This document shows, one piece after another, positions 17,108-25,811 of a stretch of 64,000 nt of DNA. Source of the DNA: Stappia sp. ES.058 (lineage in GTDB: Bacteria; Pseudomonadota; Alphaproteobacteria; Rhizobiales; Stappiaceae); assembly GCF_900105595.1 (NCBI RefSeq), contig NZ_LT629784.1, positions 186,001-250,000 on the forward strand, written 5' to 3'. Position 1 is the first letter of the stretch. Every line of letters starts with the position of its first letter. The notes below the pieces were generated by a model that was given only the letters and a program-made list of their open reading frames with translations, was not told the origin of the DNA and made no database searches. Made by a program: the position numbers and the translations under genes.

Positions 17108-17830
17108 CTAGATCAGGCTTGCCTCCATCTGGCGTGCAAGATCGAGCAGGTCGAAGGCGATCACGTCCCAGGCATCGGCCGGGGCCAGATCGGACGTCTG
17201 GGCCTTGCCGAACTCCTTCGGTCTTGAGAAGAACGCTGTCTTCAGCCCGGCCGCGCGGGCAGGGTCGAGATCCCTGTTGTGGGCGGAAACCAGCATCGTC
17301 TCGCCAGGGGCCAGTCCGACCGCGGCCGCAGAGCGGGTGTAGACCGAACCTGCCGGCGGATACCTGCGCGCGATGTCGGCGCCAAGGATCAGGTCCCACG
17401 GCAGGCCGGCGCTCTTGGCAAGCCAGGTCATCATGGAGATCGAGGCCGGGTTGCACGGTGCGATCACATATTCGCGCCGCAGCGAGCGCAATCCGGGGAC
17501 GCTGTCCGGCCAGGGACGCAAATGTTCCCAGCTCTTCTCCAGTGCCGCTTTCTCCTTGCTCCCGACTCGGTGCGTGAGATCGGCGTCCGCGAGCACCTTT
17601 TCCAGCGCATCGCAATGGATGGCGTCGAGCCCCGTATATTCAGCACCGTCGGCAGTGTCGCCGGAGTTTTCGGCGAGCCGGGAGGCAATCTCCGCGCGCC
17701 AGGCGTCGGCAAGGTCCAAAGGCTTGATATCGGATCCGGATTTGGCGAAGGCCTGATCGAAGGCGTTTGCAATGCCACTTCTCCAGTCAACCACTGTCCC
17801 GAAAACGTCGAAGAAAATTGCTTTGACCAC
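17108..17830 (-). CDS. Haloacid dehalogenase type II-like protein with altered catalytic motifs
   Basis: 240 residues. The HAD nucleophile is present (FFDVFGTVVDW, Asp8), as is the C-terminal motif VSAHNRDLDPARAAGLKTAF. Two other motifs differ. The LSNGN-type motif reads APCNPAS, and the conserved lysine of RRYKPxPxVY is replaced by proline (RRYPPAGSVY). True L-2-haloacid dehalogenases need that serine and lysine. The protein may be a phosphatase-like relative with a different chemistry or a decaying enzyme. The frame itself is intact. Confidence 0.8.
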   Translation of the reverse strand: MVKAIFFDVFGTVVDWRSGIANAFDQAFAKSGSDIKPLDLADAWRAEIASRLAENSGDTADGAEYTGLDAIHCDALEKVLADADLTHRVGSKEKAALEKSWEHLRPWPDSVPGLRSLRREYVIAPCNPASISMMTWLAKSAGLPWDLILGADIARRYPPAGSVYTRSAAAVGLAPGETMLVSAHNRDLDPARAAGLKTAFFSRPKEFGKAQTSDLAPADAWDVIAFDLLDLARQMEASLI

Positions 17831-18333
17831 GGCATTTACTCATATCGGATTAAGGGATGACTCACGTCAGAATGCATGTCTGAGGTTGCTTTTTTCAATT
17901 AATCAACCTTGAGTCTATTTTAAGAGTAAAATAATAGCATCACAAAAATTGATTCGGTACGGAAAAGAACTACGCGATGCTTGAAAAATATTATAGACGA
18001 TGAGCGCTCTCAGTTGATGTTAATTATTTTTATCATCATGAAGCAGGTGTGAAATCTTTTATCTTTTGGTTGTGAGTGACAAAAAGATGCAAGCCCGACT
18101 TTGAGTATTTTATTCTCTCCATTGTATTGGAGTACGCGGATTCAAGCAAATCAAGATTGCAAGTATCGTGGCGCTCGACGTCTGTTGTCAGGAGTGCGTG
18201 CGCTTTGGTGACGTTGCCTGCGGCGGGATGATTTTTCTCTCTTCGCGGCTGTGATTGAAATGCCATGCCCAGCGCCCGGCGTGTGCAGGCCTTATGTGTT
18301 GGCGGTACCCGATGCAGCCGGAGCCTGCTTTTC
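17831..18333. promoter_or_regulatory. AT-rich intergenic region upstream of the sulfate-reduction operon
   Basis: A 503-bp stretch, strongly AT-rich between about 17880 and 18130, unlike the GC-rich neighbours. It contains TCAGA-N7-TCTGA (17867-17883) around ATGCAT. No open frame in it looks coding. It must hold the cysG promoter, but no convincing -35/-10 pair was identified. Confidence 0.45.
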
Positions 18334-19770
18334 ATGTCACGCCAGAACAGTCGAAAACTCGATGTGTTTCCAACCTTTCAAAAGGTCGCGGGCCGCCGCG
18401 CGGTCGTGGTCGGCGGCGGAGAGGAGGCAGCCGCGAAGCTCCGGCTGCTTTCGGAAACCTCGGCTGCGCTCGAGGTGATTTCGCCAACCGTTGACGCGGT
18501 GCTGACCGCTGCAATCGAGACGTCCGGTGCGACCTGGCATCGCACGTCGTTTCGCCCGGCCTTGCTGACGGGTGCGGCGCTCGTCTTTGCGGCAAGTGGC
18601 GACGAGGCGGCGGATACGGCGGTTGTCAATGCGGCGCGCGTCTTCGGGATTCCGGCAAATGCGGTCGATCGGCCGGAGCTTTGCGATTTTTACGTGGGAG
18701 CGCTCGTGAACCGGGCGCCGGTCGCGATCGCCATCACGTCTACAGGTGTCGGTCCGGTGCTGGCGCGCCACATCCGCTCCAGGATCGAGGCGATGCTGCC
18801 GTGCGAAACCGGGGATCTTGCCCGTCTTGCCGAAAGTTTCCGCGACACGGTTGCCCGGGTCATCGCGCCCGGCGCGGATCGTCGACGGTTCTGGGCGCGG
18901 TTCTTTTCGGGAAGTGTTGCCGCGAACCTCCAGGCCGGCCGCCCGGACATTGCGCGCACGGAGGCGCAGCGTCTCCTGAACACCCGCAACGAGGAACCCG
19001 GCTTCGTCTGGCTCGTCGGCGCCGGCCCGGGGGCGGAGGACCTGCTGACCCTGCGCGCCCAGCGCCTGCTCCAGGAGGCCGACGTGATCGTGCATGATGC
19101 GCTGGTCCCCGATGCCGTCGTGGCCATGGGCCGGCGCGACGCGGAGCGCATTGCCGTCGGCAAGCGCAAGGGCGCGCATTCCGTGCCGCAGAACGAGATC
19201 AACGCGATTCTCGTGCGCGAGGCCTCCGCCGGACGCCGGGTCGTTCGGCTGAAGAGCGGCGACCCGATGGTTTTCGGGCGCGCGGGCGAGGAGCTTGCCG
19301 CCCTCAAGGCGGCCGGCATCGGCTGCGACGTCGTGCCGGGCGTGACCGCGGCACTGGCGGCGGCGGCGAGTGCCCGCATTCCGCTGACCCTGCGCGGCGT
19401 CGCCTCGCAGCTTGTCTTTGCAACCGGTCACGACAGGGACGGCGACACGCTCCCCGCCTGGGCCGACTTGGCGCTGAACGGCGCGACTGTCGCCGTTTAC
19501 ATGGGTCGCACGGTCGCGGCTCGGGTTGCGGCGCGGCTGATCGGGGCGGGCCTGTCGGCGGGAACGCCCGTCGCCGTGATCGAGAATGCCGCGCAGCGCG
19601 ACGAGCGTCTGTTCGCGGGCTCGCTCGACGATCTCGGCGCGGTGGGCGCGCGCGATGATATCGACGGGCCCGTTCTGATCGTGGTGGGCGATGTCGTCGC
19701 CCACGCGGATCTCGCCGCCAGCCAGCCGCTGTGCCCTGCCGAACCGGCCCGGGCCACGGCGGCCGCGTGA
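18334..19770 (+). CDS. cysG: Siroheme synthase CysG (uroporphyrinogen-III methyltransferase / precorrin-2 dehydrogenase / ferrochelatase)
   Basis: 478 residues from ATG 18334, where homology begins (MSRQNSRKLDVFPTFQKVAGR); frames opening earlier add unrelated residues. The N-terminal domain has the NAD fold VVVGGGEEAAAKLRLL near residues 25-40 and would oxidise precorrin-2 and insert iron. The C-terminal SUMT domain starts with LVGAGPGAEDLLTLRAQ near 230 and has KSGDPMVFGRAGEE near 308. It makes siroheme for the sulfite reductase encoded 370 bp downstream and heads the operon. Confidence 0.93.
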   Translation: MSRQNSRKLDVFPTFQKVAGRRAVVVGGGEEAAAKLRLLSETSAALEVISPTVDAVLTAAIETSGATWHRTSFRPALLTGAALVFAASGDEAADTAVVNAARVFGIPANAVDRPELCDFYVGALVNRAPVAIAITSTGVGPVLARHIRSRIEAMLPCETGDLARLAESFRDTVARVIAPGADRRRFWARFFSGSVAANLQAGRPDIARTEAQRLLNTRNEEPGFVWLVGAGPGAEDLLTLRAQRLLQEADVIVHDALVPDAVVAMGRRDAERIAVGKRKGAHSVPQNEINAILVREASAGRRVVRLKSGDPMVFGRAGEELAALKAAGIGCDVVPGVTAALAAAASARIPLTLRGVASQLVFATGHDRDGDTLPAWADLALNGATVAVYMGRTVAARVAARLIGAGLSAGTPVAVIENAAQRDERLFAGSLDDLGAVGARDDIDGPVLIVVGDVVAHADLAASQPLCPAEPARATAAA

Positions 19771-19797
19771 CGAACTCACTTTGAAGGGATGCACCGC

Positions 19798-20103
19798 ATG
19801 AAGGCACTCACCGCAAACCGGCTGATCGATGGCGAGGTCGTCTGGCTCGGTCGCTCCGGCCGTTGGGTCGAGATGCTGCACTCCGCATGGGTTCTGGAAA
19901 CCGCCGAAGCGGAAGCTGAAGCGGTGGCCGCCGGCCAGCAGGCCGTGGCCGAGCGGCTGCTCGTGGACCCGTATCTGATCGACTTGCGCCGCAACGACGA
20001 CGGTATCGAGGCTGTCCGCTTTCGAGAGAGAATTCGTGCGCAGGGTCCAACGACGCGCCGCGATCTCGGCAAACAGGCGCGACGCGAAACCTCGGCCGCG
20101 TAA
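19798..20103 (+). CDS. DUF2849 protein of the sulfate-reduction operon
   Basis: 101 residues. ATG 19798 is preferred over 19789 because AAGGG sits 9 bp upstream of it. It begins MKALTANRLIDGEVVWLG, as in DUF2849, a small family found almost only between cysG and cysI in alphaproteobacteria. It is probably a cytosolic accessory protein; its function is unknown. It lies 27 bp after cysG and 37 bp before cysI. Confidence 0.85.
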   Translation: MKALTANRLIDGEVVWLGRSGRWVEMLHSAWVLETAEAEAEAVAAGQQAVAERLLVDPYLIDLRRNDDGIEAVRFRERIRAQGPTTRRDLGKQARRETSAA

Positions 20104-20140
20104 CGGCATTGCAGGGGCCCGAGCCCCGGGGAGATATCAC

Positions 20141-21796
20141 ATGTATCGCTACGACGAATTCGACACCGACTTCGTGTCCGCCCGCGTAGAGCAATTCACC
20201 GATCAGGTGCGCCGGCGTCTGGACGGCGATCTGGACGAGGACCAGTTCAAGCCGCTTCGGCTGATGAACGGCGTCTATCTGCAACTGCATGCCTACATGC
20301 TGCGGGTGGCGATCCCCTATGGCACGCTGAACGGCGCGCAGATGCGCAAGCTCGCCCATGTCGCGCGCACCTACGACCGGGGCTACGGGCACTTCACGAC
20401 GCGCCAGAACATCCAGTTCAACTGGCCGCGCCTGAAGGACATCCCGGCGATCCTCGAGGAGCTTGCCACAGTCGAGATGCATGCGATCCAGACATCCGGC
20501 AACTGCATCCGCAACGTCACCGCCGATCACTTTTCGGGTGCTGCCGCCGACGAGATCCTCGACCCGCGCCCCTATGCGGAAATCCTGCGCCAGTGGTCGT
20601 CCTTGCATCCGGAGTTTTCCTTCCTGCCGCGCAAGTTCAAGATCGCGGTGACCGGCGCAGCGCATGACCGCGCCGCCGTCCAGGTGCATGACATCGGTCT
20701 GCAGGCGAAGCGCGACGAACACGGAAATGTCGGCTTCACGGTATTCGTTGGCGGCGGGCTTGGCCGCACGCCGATGATCGCCCGCAAGGTGCGGGATTTC
20801 CTGCCGGAAGAAGACTTGCTGGCCTACTCGGAGGCGATCCTGCGTGTCTACAACCGCTACGGACGGCGCGACAACAAGTACAAGGCGCGCATCAAGATCC
20901 TCGTTCACGAAACCGGCGTCGACGTGCTCAGGGCCGATATCGAGCGCGAATTCGAGGAGATCCGCGGCGGCGTTCTGACCCTGCCGCAGGACGAGATCGA
21001 CCGGATTACCGCCTATTTCGCGCCGCCCGCCTTTGCCGCGCAGGACGATGCGGACGCACTGGAGTGCGCCATGCTGACCGACCCGGCGCTCGCCGCTTTC
21101 GTCGAGCGCAACGTGCATGCGCACAAGGCGGCGGGCTATGCCAGTGTCACCATCTCGTTGAAGCCGATCGGCAAGGCGCCGGGCGATGCAACGGCCGACC
21201 AGATGGACGCGGTGGCGGAACTCGCCGAGCGCCATGGCCACGACGAGATCCGTGTCAGCCACGAGCAGAACCTGGTATTGCCGCATGTGCGCAAGACCGA
21301 CATTCCCGCCATCTTCGCCGGATTGAAGGCGGCGGGGCTTGCGGAAGCCAATGCCGGGCTCGTCACCGATATCATCGCCTGTCCGGGGATGGATTTCTGT
21401 GCGCTTGCCACCGCGCGCTCGATCCCTGTAGCGCAGCGCATTTCCGAGCGGTTTGGAACGCCGGAGCGTCAGCGCGACATCGGCGATCTCAAGATCAAGA
21501 TCTCCGGCTGCATCAACGCCTGCGGGCATCACCACGTCGGCCATATCGGCATCCTCGGCGTGGAGAAGAAGGGCGAGGAATACTACCAGATCACGCTCGG
21601 CGGATCGGGCGACGAGAACAGCTCGATCGGCGAAATCATTGGCCGGGGCTTCTCCTACGAGGAGGTTGTCGATGCCGTCGAGACGGTGGTCGACACCTAC
21701 ATCGGCCTGCGTGCAGCGCCGGAGGAGGACTTCCTGGACGCCTACCGCAGGGTCGGCGATGCCCCGTTCAAGGAGGCGCTCTATGGGACGGCATGA
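20141..21796 (+). CDS. cysI: Assimilatory sulfite reductase hemoprotein CysI (nitrite/sulfite reductase)
   Basis: 551 residues from ATG 20141 behind GGGGAG. Two ferredoxin-like siroheme domains are repeated. The [4Fe-4S]/siroheme cysteines are in CPGMDFC (near residue 417) and in CINACGHHH (near 457). FTTRQNIQFNW near residue 86 and SHEQNLVLP near 375 are the paired siroheme-contact segments. It reduces sulfite to sulfide with six electrons. No CysJ flavoprotein is nearby; a ferredoxin-NADP reductase ends the operon and may be the electron source. Confidence 0.93.
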   Translation: MYRYDEFDTDFVSARVEQFTDQVRRRLDGDLDEDQFKPLRLMNGVYLQLHAYMLRVAIPYGTLNGAQMRKLAHVARTYDRGYGHFTTRQNIQFNWPRLKDIPAILEELATVEMHAIQTSGNCIRNVTADHFSGAAADEILDPRPYAEILRQWSSLHPEFSFLPRKFKIAVTGAAHDRAAVQVHDIGLQAKRDEHGNVGFTVFVGGGLGRTPMIARKVRDFLPEEDLLAYSEAILRVYNRYGRRDNKYKARIKILVHETGVDVLRADIEREFEEIRGGVLTLPQDEIDRITAYFAPPAFAAQDDADALECAMLTDPALAAFVERNVHAHKAAGYASVTISLKPIGKAPGDATADQMDAVAELAERHGHDEIRVSHEQNLVLPHVRKTDIPAIFAGLKAAGLAEANAGLVTDIIACPGMDFCALATARSIPVAQRISERFGTPERQRDIGDLKIKISGCINACGHHHVGHIGILGVEKKGEEYYQITLGGSGDENSSIGEIIGRGFSYEEVVDAVETVVDTYIGLRAAPEEDFLDAYRRVGDAPFKEALYGTA

Positions 21797-22529
21797 AGCC
21801 CTAGCGGCAATAGACGACCCGGGCGACCTTGCGACAAGGCTCGCTGCCCGCTTTGACGGCGCGCCGGCGGAAGAGGTGATCGCGGCGGCGCGGCGGCAGT
21901 TTGGAGCCGGTTTGGCGATGGTCTCTTCCTTCGGCGCGGAATCGGCGGTGCTGCTCCATCTCGCTTCCCGTGTCGATCCACGCCTGCCGGTGCTGTTCAT
22001 CGACACCGGCAAGCTCTTTCCCGCAACGCTGCGCTACCGGGACGCGCTGACCGAACGCTTCGGCCTCAAGGACGTGCGGGTTCTGAGGCCCTCAGTGGAG
22101 GATCTTCAGGCCGACGATCCGACAGGCGCGCTGTGGATGCGCGACACGGATGCCTGTTGCGACATCCGCAAGGTGCGTCCGCTGGCGCGCGCGGTCGCCG
22201 GCCTCGACGCCTGGATTTCCGGACGCAAGCGGTTCCAGGCCAGTTCGCGCTCCAACATCCCGCTGTTCGAGGCCGATGGTTCGCGCGTGAAGGTCAATCC
22301 GCTCGCGGACTGGGACCCGTCGGATCTGCGGGCGCACATGCAGGCCCACGACCTGCCGCCGCATCCGCTTGTGGCGGAGGGATACCCGTCGATCGGCTGC
22401 ATGCCCTGCACCAGTCCGGTAGCGGAAGGCGAGGACCCGCGCGCCGGGCGCTGGCGCGGCGGCGACAAGACCGAATGCGGCATCCATTTTCCGCTTCCGC
22501 AGGAAAACGAGAACGGAGCGGGGATCTGA
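21783..22529 (+). CDS. cysH: Phosphoadenylyl/adenylyl-sulfate reductase CysH, [4Fe-4S] type
   Basis: 248 residues from ATG 21783, overlapping the end of cysI by 14 bp. SFGAESAVLLH near residue 50 binds the nucleotide. The paired cysteines DACCDIRK (near 125) and GCMPC (near 207) ligate an iron-sulfur cluster, marking the APS-reductase-like form common in rhizobia and plants. The redox-active cysteine is in TECGIHFPL near the C-terminus. It converts APS (or PAPS) to sulfite using thioredoxin or glutaredoxin. Confidence 0.93.
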   Translation: MGRHEALAAIDDPGDLATRLAARFDGAPAEEVIAAARRQFGAGLAMVSSFGAESAVLLHLASRVDPRLPVLFIDTGKLFPATLRYRDALTERFGLKDVRVLRPSVEDLQADDPTGALWMRDTDACCDIRKVRPLARAVAGLDAWISGRKRFQASSRSNIPLFEADGSRVKVNPLADWDPSDLRAHMQAHDLPPHPLVAEGYPSIGCMPCTSPVAEGEDPRAGRWRGGDKTECGIHFPLPQENENGAGI

Positions 22530-22531
22530 CC

Positions 22532-23053
22532 ATGACGGCACAGCTTTACAGGAACGGCACCTTTGTCGCCGACCACTGGCGTCACCTCGGCGAAGACGAT
22601 CCGCTGCCGGACGGCGGTGCCGTCATTCTCCCGCTCGGGCGCTATCTGGAGAGCGTCGCGACGGCGCCGGCCTCGCTCAAGCTCGCGGTGTTGTTGCGTG
22701 CGGCGGATGATCCCGACACGCTTGTCCCGCATCTTTCGCGTCTTGAGATTGTCGCCGTCGACTTTGCGAAATTCTCCGACGGACGCGGCTATTCCACCGC
22801 GCGCCTGCTGCGCCAGCGGTTGGGCTTTGAAGGCGAGCTGCGGGCGGTGGGCGATGTGCTGCTCGACCAGATCCCGCTGATGCGCCGTTGCGGCTTTACC
22901 GCCTTTGAAATCGCGCACGCGCCAACGCGTCGCGCCCTTGAGGCTGGTCACAGTGTCGAGGTGCCGTTATATCTTCAACCTGTGGAGCACGCTGGCGAAC
23001 GCCCGGCCGGGGCCCGCGCCTGGGCCCGGCGCCCGGCGGCACCGCAGGGGTGA
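22532..23053 (+). CDS. DUF934 protein of the sulfate-reduction operon
   Basis: 173 residues starting 2 bp after the cysH stop. It contains LPLGRYLES near residue 35 and KFSDGRGYSTARLLRQRLGFEGELRAVGDVLLDQIPLM near 80-115, the signature of DUF934. The family follows cysH or cysI in many proteobacteria and is assumed to aid sulfite reduction; its biochemical role is not known. The C-terminal 20 residues are Ala/Arg/Pro-rich and probably disordered. Confidence 0.85.
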   Translation: MTAQLYRNGTFVADHWRHLGEDDPLPDGGAVILPLGRYLESVATAPASLKLAVLLRAADDPDTLVPHLSRLEIVAVDFAKFSDGRGYSTARLLRQRLGFEGELRAVGDVLLDQIPLMRRCGFTAFEIAHAPTRRALEAGHSVEVPLYLQPVEHAGERPAGARAWARRPAAPQG

Positions 23054-23156
23054 GACTGGCCGCAACGGTTCGTTCGGCACAGGCGGTGCGATGTGCAGCC
23101 CGTCTGGACCGGATTTCACCGGCCTGTCGTGAATTGCGAACGTAAGGATGCATGGC

Positions 23157-23969
23157 ATGAATGTGGTCGATCTTTCCGGTGCTGCGGCGGATGTCGTTCC
23201 TGCCGGCGCAACCGCCGAGACCGTGACCGAGGTCCAGCATTACACTGACGACCTGTTTCGCTTCCGCATGACACGGCCGGCGACCTTCCGGTTTCGATCC
23301 GGCGAATTCGTCATGATCGGACTGATGGTCGGGGAAAAGCCGATCTACCGGGCCTATTCGATCGCCTCGCCCTCCTGGGACGAAGAGCTCGAGTTCTTTT
23401 CGATCAAGGTGCCGAACGGCCCGCTGACCGAGCATCTCGCCAGGATCGAGGTCGGCGACAAGGTTTTGATGAAGAAGAAGCCGACCGGAACGCTGGTCAA
23501 CGACGCGCTGATCACCGGCAAGCGGCTTTACATGTTCTCCACCGGCACGGGCTTTGCGCCTTTCGCAAGCCTCATTCGCGATCCGGAGACCTACGACAAG
23601 TTCGACGAGGTCATCGTCACCCATTCCTGTCGCTTCAAGGCCGAGCTTGCCTATTCCATCGAGACGGTGGCGGCGGCGAAGGAAGATCCGCTGATCGGCG
23701 AGCTTGCCGCCGAGCGGCTGCGCCTTTTCACCTCCACCACGCGCGAGCCGTCGGAGCATGTCGGCCGCATCACGACGCTGATCGAAAGCGGCGAATTGTT
23801 CGAGGCGCTGGGTGTGCCGCCGATCGACCCGGAAACGGATCGCGGCATGATCTGTGGATCGATGGCCATGCTCAAGGACACCAAGGCGCTGCTGGAGGCC
23901 CGTGGGTTGACCGAGGGCGCCAACAACAAGCCGGCCGAATTCGTCATCGAGCGCGCCTTCGTCGGTTGA
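23157..23969 (+). CDS. fpr: Ferredoxin--NADP+ reductase
   Basis: 270 residues; ATG 23157 is preferred over 23148 because AAGGA lies 8 bp upstream. The FAD-binding segment YRAYSIASP is near residue 62, the NADP-binding STGTGFAPFASLIRDP near 125, and the C-terminus ends ERAFVG as in bacterial Fpr. It lies 103 bp after the DUF934 gene and could share its transcript. The likely role is to supply reduced ferredoxin to CysI; Fpr also acts in oxidative stress, so a separate role is possible. Confidence 0.9.
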   Translation: MNVVDLSGAAADVVPAGATAETVTEVQHYTDDLFRFRMTRPATFRFRSGEFVMIGLMVGEKPIYRAYSIASPSWDEELEFFSIKVPNGPLTEHLARIEVGDKVLMKKKPTGTLVNDALITGKRLYMFSTGTGFAPFASLIRDPETYDKFDEVIVTHSCRFKAELAYSIETVAAAKEDPLIGELAAERLRLFTSTTREPSEHVGRITTLIESGELFEALGVPPIDPETDRGMICGSMAMLKDTKALLEARGLTEGANNKPAEFVIERAFVG

Positions 23970-24035
23970 AGGCTCTCGTCGTTCGTGCCATCGCTCCGGA
24001 GAAAAGGGGCGGGTGAGAAACGACGGAGAGAGCAT

Positions 24036-24650
24036 GTGAGCGACAGGAAGACGTCGAAAGACGACGCGTGCGTGCGCATTCTCGACGAGCGCACGCTTTA
24101 CGAGGGCTTTGCCCGTTATCGGGAGCTGGATGTCGAGGAGCGCCGCGCCGACGGCACGACACATCGCCTGTCGCGCGAGTATCAGACGCGCGGCGATGTC
24201 GTCGCCGTCCTTCCCTTCGATCCGGAGCGAAAGGTCGCGCTGCTGGCCCGCCAGCTGCGCGTGCCGCTGCTTGCCCGCGGCGACGGCGAGGCGTTCCTGC
24301 TCGAGGCGCCTGCGGGCTATGTCGATGACGGCGAGGCGCCGGCCGACGCCGCCCGGCGCGAGGCGGCGGAAGAGGTCGGTATCGCCCTGACCGATCTCGA
24401 GCCGGTCGGTGAGGTCTATTCCTCTCCCGGCGCGATGACCGAACGGATTTCCCTCTTTCTGGCCGAATACACCCTGGCGGATCGCCGGAGCGCCGGCGGG
24501 GGACTTGCGCATGAAGGGGAGGAGATCGAGGTGCTGGAGTGCCCGCTTGCCCGGCTGGTTTGCGATCCGGGCGATGCAACCGGCCAGGACGCCAAGACGC
24601 TGCTGCTGCTGCAGGCGCTCATGTTGCGCCGCCCCGATCTTTTTGCGTAA
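24036..24650 (+). CDS. NUDIX hydrolase, ADP-sugar pyrophosphatase-like
   Basis: 204 residues from GTG 24036, chosen for the upstream GGAGAG; an ATG at 23985 in the same frame has no ribosome site. The Nudix box GYVDDGEAPADAARREAAEEVGI is near residues 95-117 and provides the metal-binding glutamates. The N-terminal layout (YRELDVEERRADG... LSREYQTRGDVVAVLPFD) resembles ADP-ribose or GDP-mannose pyrophosphatases. It would act as a cytosolic housecleaning enzyme; the substrate is uncertain. Confidence 0.85.
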   Translation: MSDRKTSKDDACVRILDERTLYEGFARYRELDVEERRADGTTHRLSREYQTRGDVVAVLPFDPERKVALLARQLRVPLLARGDGEAFLLEAPAGYVDDGEAPADAARREAAEEVGIALTDLEPVGEVYSSPGAMTERISLFLAEYTLADRRSAGGGLAHEGEEIEVLECPLARLVCDPGDATGQDAKTLLLLQALMLRRPDLFA

Positions 24651-24725
24651 CCTCGAGCCAACGCGCCGATGTGGCCGATGGGTCGCAACACGGCGATTTC
24701 TCCAGGAAAATTCAAGGATCCCGCC

Positions 24726-25730
24726 ATGTCGATGAACCGTACCGTACGTCTCGTCAAACGTCCTGCGCCCGGCCTTGTCAGTTCAGTCAGTTTCGAGATC
24801 CGCGATGAGCCGGTCGCCGAGCCGGGCGACGGCGAATTTCGTATGCGCGCCGAATATGTCTCGCTCGATCCGGCCATGCGCGGCTGGGTGAACGAGGGCA
24901 AATCCTATGTGCCGCCGGTCGCGCTCGGCGATGTGATGCGCGCCTTTTCCGCCGGCACGGTGGAGGCGTCCAACCACCCCGAGTTTCGCGTGGGCGACAA
25001 GGTGGTCGGCCTTTTCGGCGTGCAGACGCACGCGATCTCCGACGGCCGCGGCGTGCAGCGCGTCGACACGGATATCGCGCCGCTGCAAAGCTGGATCGGC
25101 GGTCTCGGCATGCCGGGGCTGACCGCCTATTTCGGCCTGTTGCGCGTCGGCGAGGCGAAGGCCGGCGACACGGTTGTCGTCTCCGCCGCCTCCGGCGCGG
25201 TCGGTTCGCTTGTCGGCCAGATCGCGAAGCTCAAGGGCTGCCGCGCGGTCGGTATCGCCGGCGGTCCGGAAAAATGCCGGGCGCTGATCGAGGTCGACGG
25301 CTTTGACGCGGCGGTCGACTACAAGGCGGGCGATCTTGGCGCGCAGCTCGACAAGGCCTGCCCGGACGGGATCGACGTCGATTTCGAAAACGTCGGTGGC
25401 GAGATCCTCGACACCATCCTGCCGCGCATGAACACCTTCGGGCGCATCGCGGTCTGCGGGCTGATCTCGGCCTATACGGCGACCTCGGTGCCGCCGGGAC
25501 CGGTGAACCTGCGCTATGTGCTCACCCAGCGGCTGAAGATGCAGGGCTTGATCGTCTTCGACTTCGCCCGCGACAATGCGGTTGCGCTCGCCGATCTCGG
25601 CGCCTGGGTGAAGGAGGGCAAGCTGAAGCTGCGCGAGGACGTGCGCGAGGGCGGCGTCGACGCCTTCGTCGAGACGCTCAATCTGCTTTATACCGGCGGC
25701 AACTTCGGCAAGCTCAGCCTCAAGGTCTGA
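24726..25730 (+). CDS. NADP-dependent MDR-family oxidoreductase (zinc-free, CurA/PTGR type)
   Basis: 334 residues from ATG 24726 behind AAGGA. It begins with RTVRLVKRPAPGLVSSVSFEI. The nucleotide-binding segment SAASGAVGSLVGQIAKLKG is near residue 155, and VDFENVGGEILDTILPRM near 220 is characteristic of the leukotriene B4 dehydrogenase / curcumin reductase group, which lacks structural zinc. It probably reduces alpha,beta-unsaturated carbonyls with NADPH. It is monocistronic or loosely linked to the NUDIX gene. Confidence 0.9.
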   Translation: MSMNRTVRLVKRPAPGLVSSVSFEIRDEPVAEPGDGEFRMRAEYVSLDPAMRGWVNEGKSYVPPVALGDVMRAFSAGTVEASNHPEFRVGDKVVGLFGVQTHAISDGRGVQRVDTDIAPLQSWIGGLGMPGLTAYFGLLRVGEAKAGDTVVVSAASGAVGSLVGQIAKLKGCRAVGIAGGPEKCRALIEVDGFDAAVDYKAGDLGAQLDKACPDGIDVDFENVGGEILDTILPRMNTFGRIAVCGLISAYTATSVPPGPVNLRYVLTQRLKMQGLIVFDFARDNAVALADLGAWVKEGKLKLREDVREGGVDAFVETLNLLYTGGNFGKLSLKV

Positions 25731-25811
25731 AAAAGCCCGCAACCGCGCCATTCTCCTGACACGATGTCGCGGCCATCATTGGCATCTGAAAGTGCGGTTG
25801 GGAGGATGGCG

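Noticed and set aside
17831..18333. SAM or other known riboswitch before the sulfate-reduction operon
   Set aside because: No conserved riboswitch core or terminator/antiterminator pair was seen; the region is AT-rich and unstructured by eye.
18036..18335. 99-codon minus-strand frame upstream of cysG
   Set aside because: Starts inside the cysG start region, lacks a ribosome site and matches no family; its composition changes abruptly midway.
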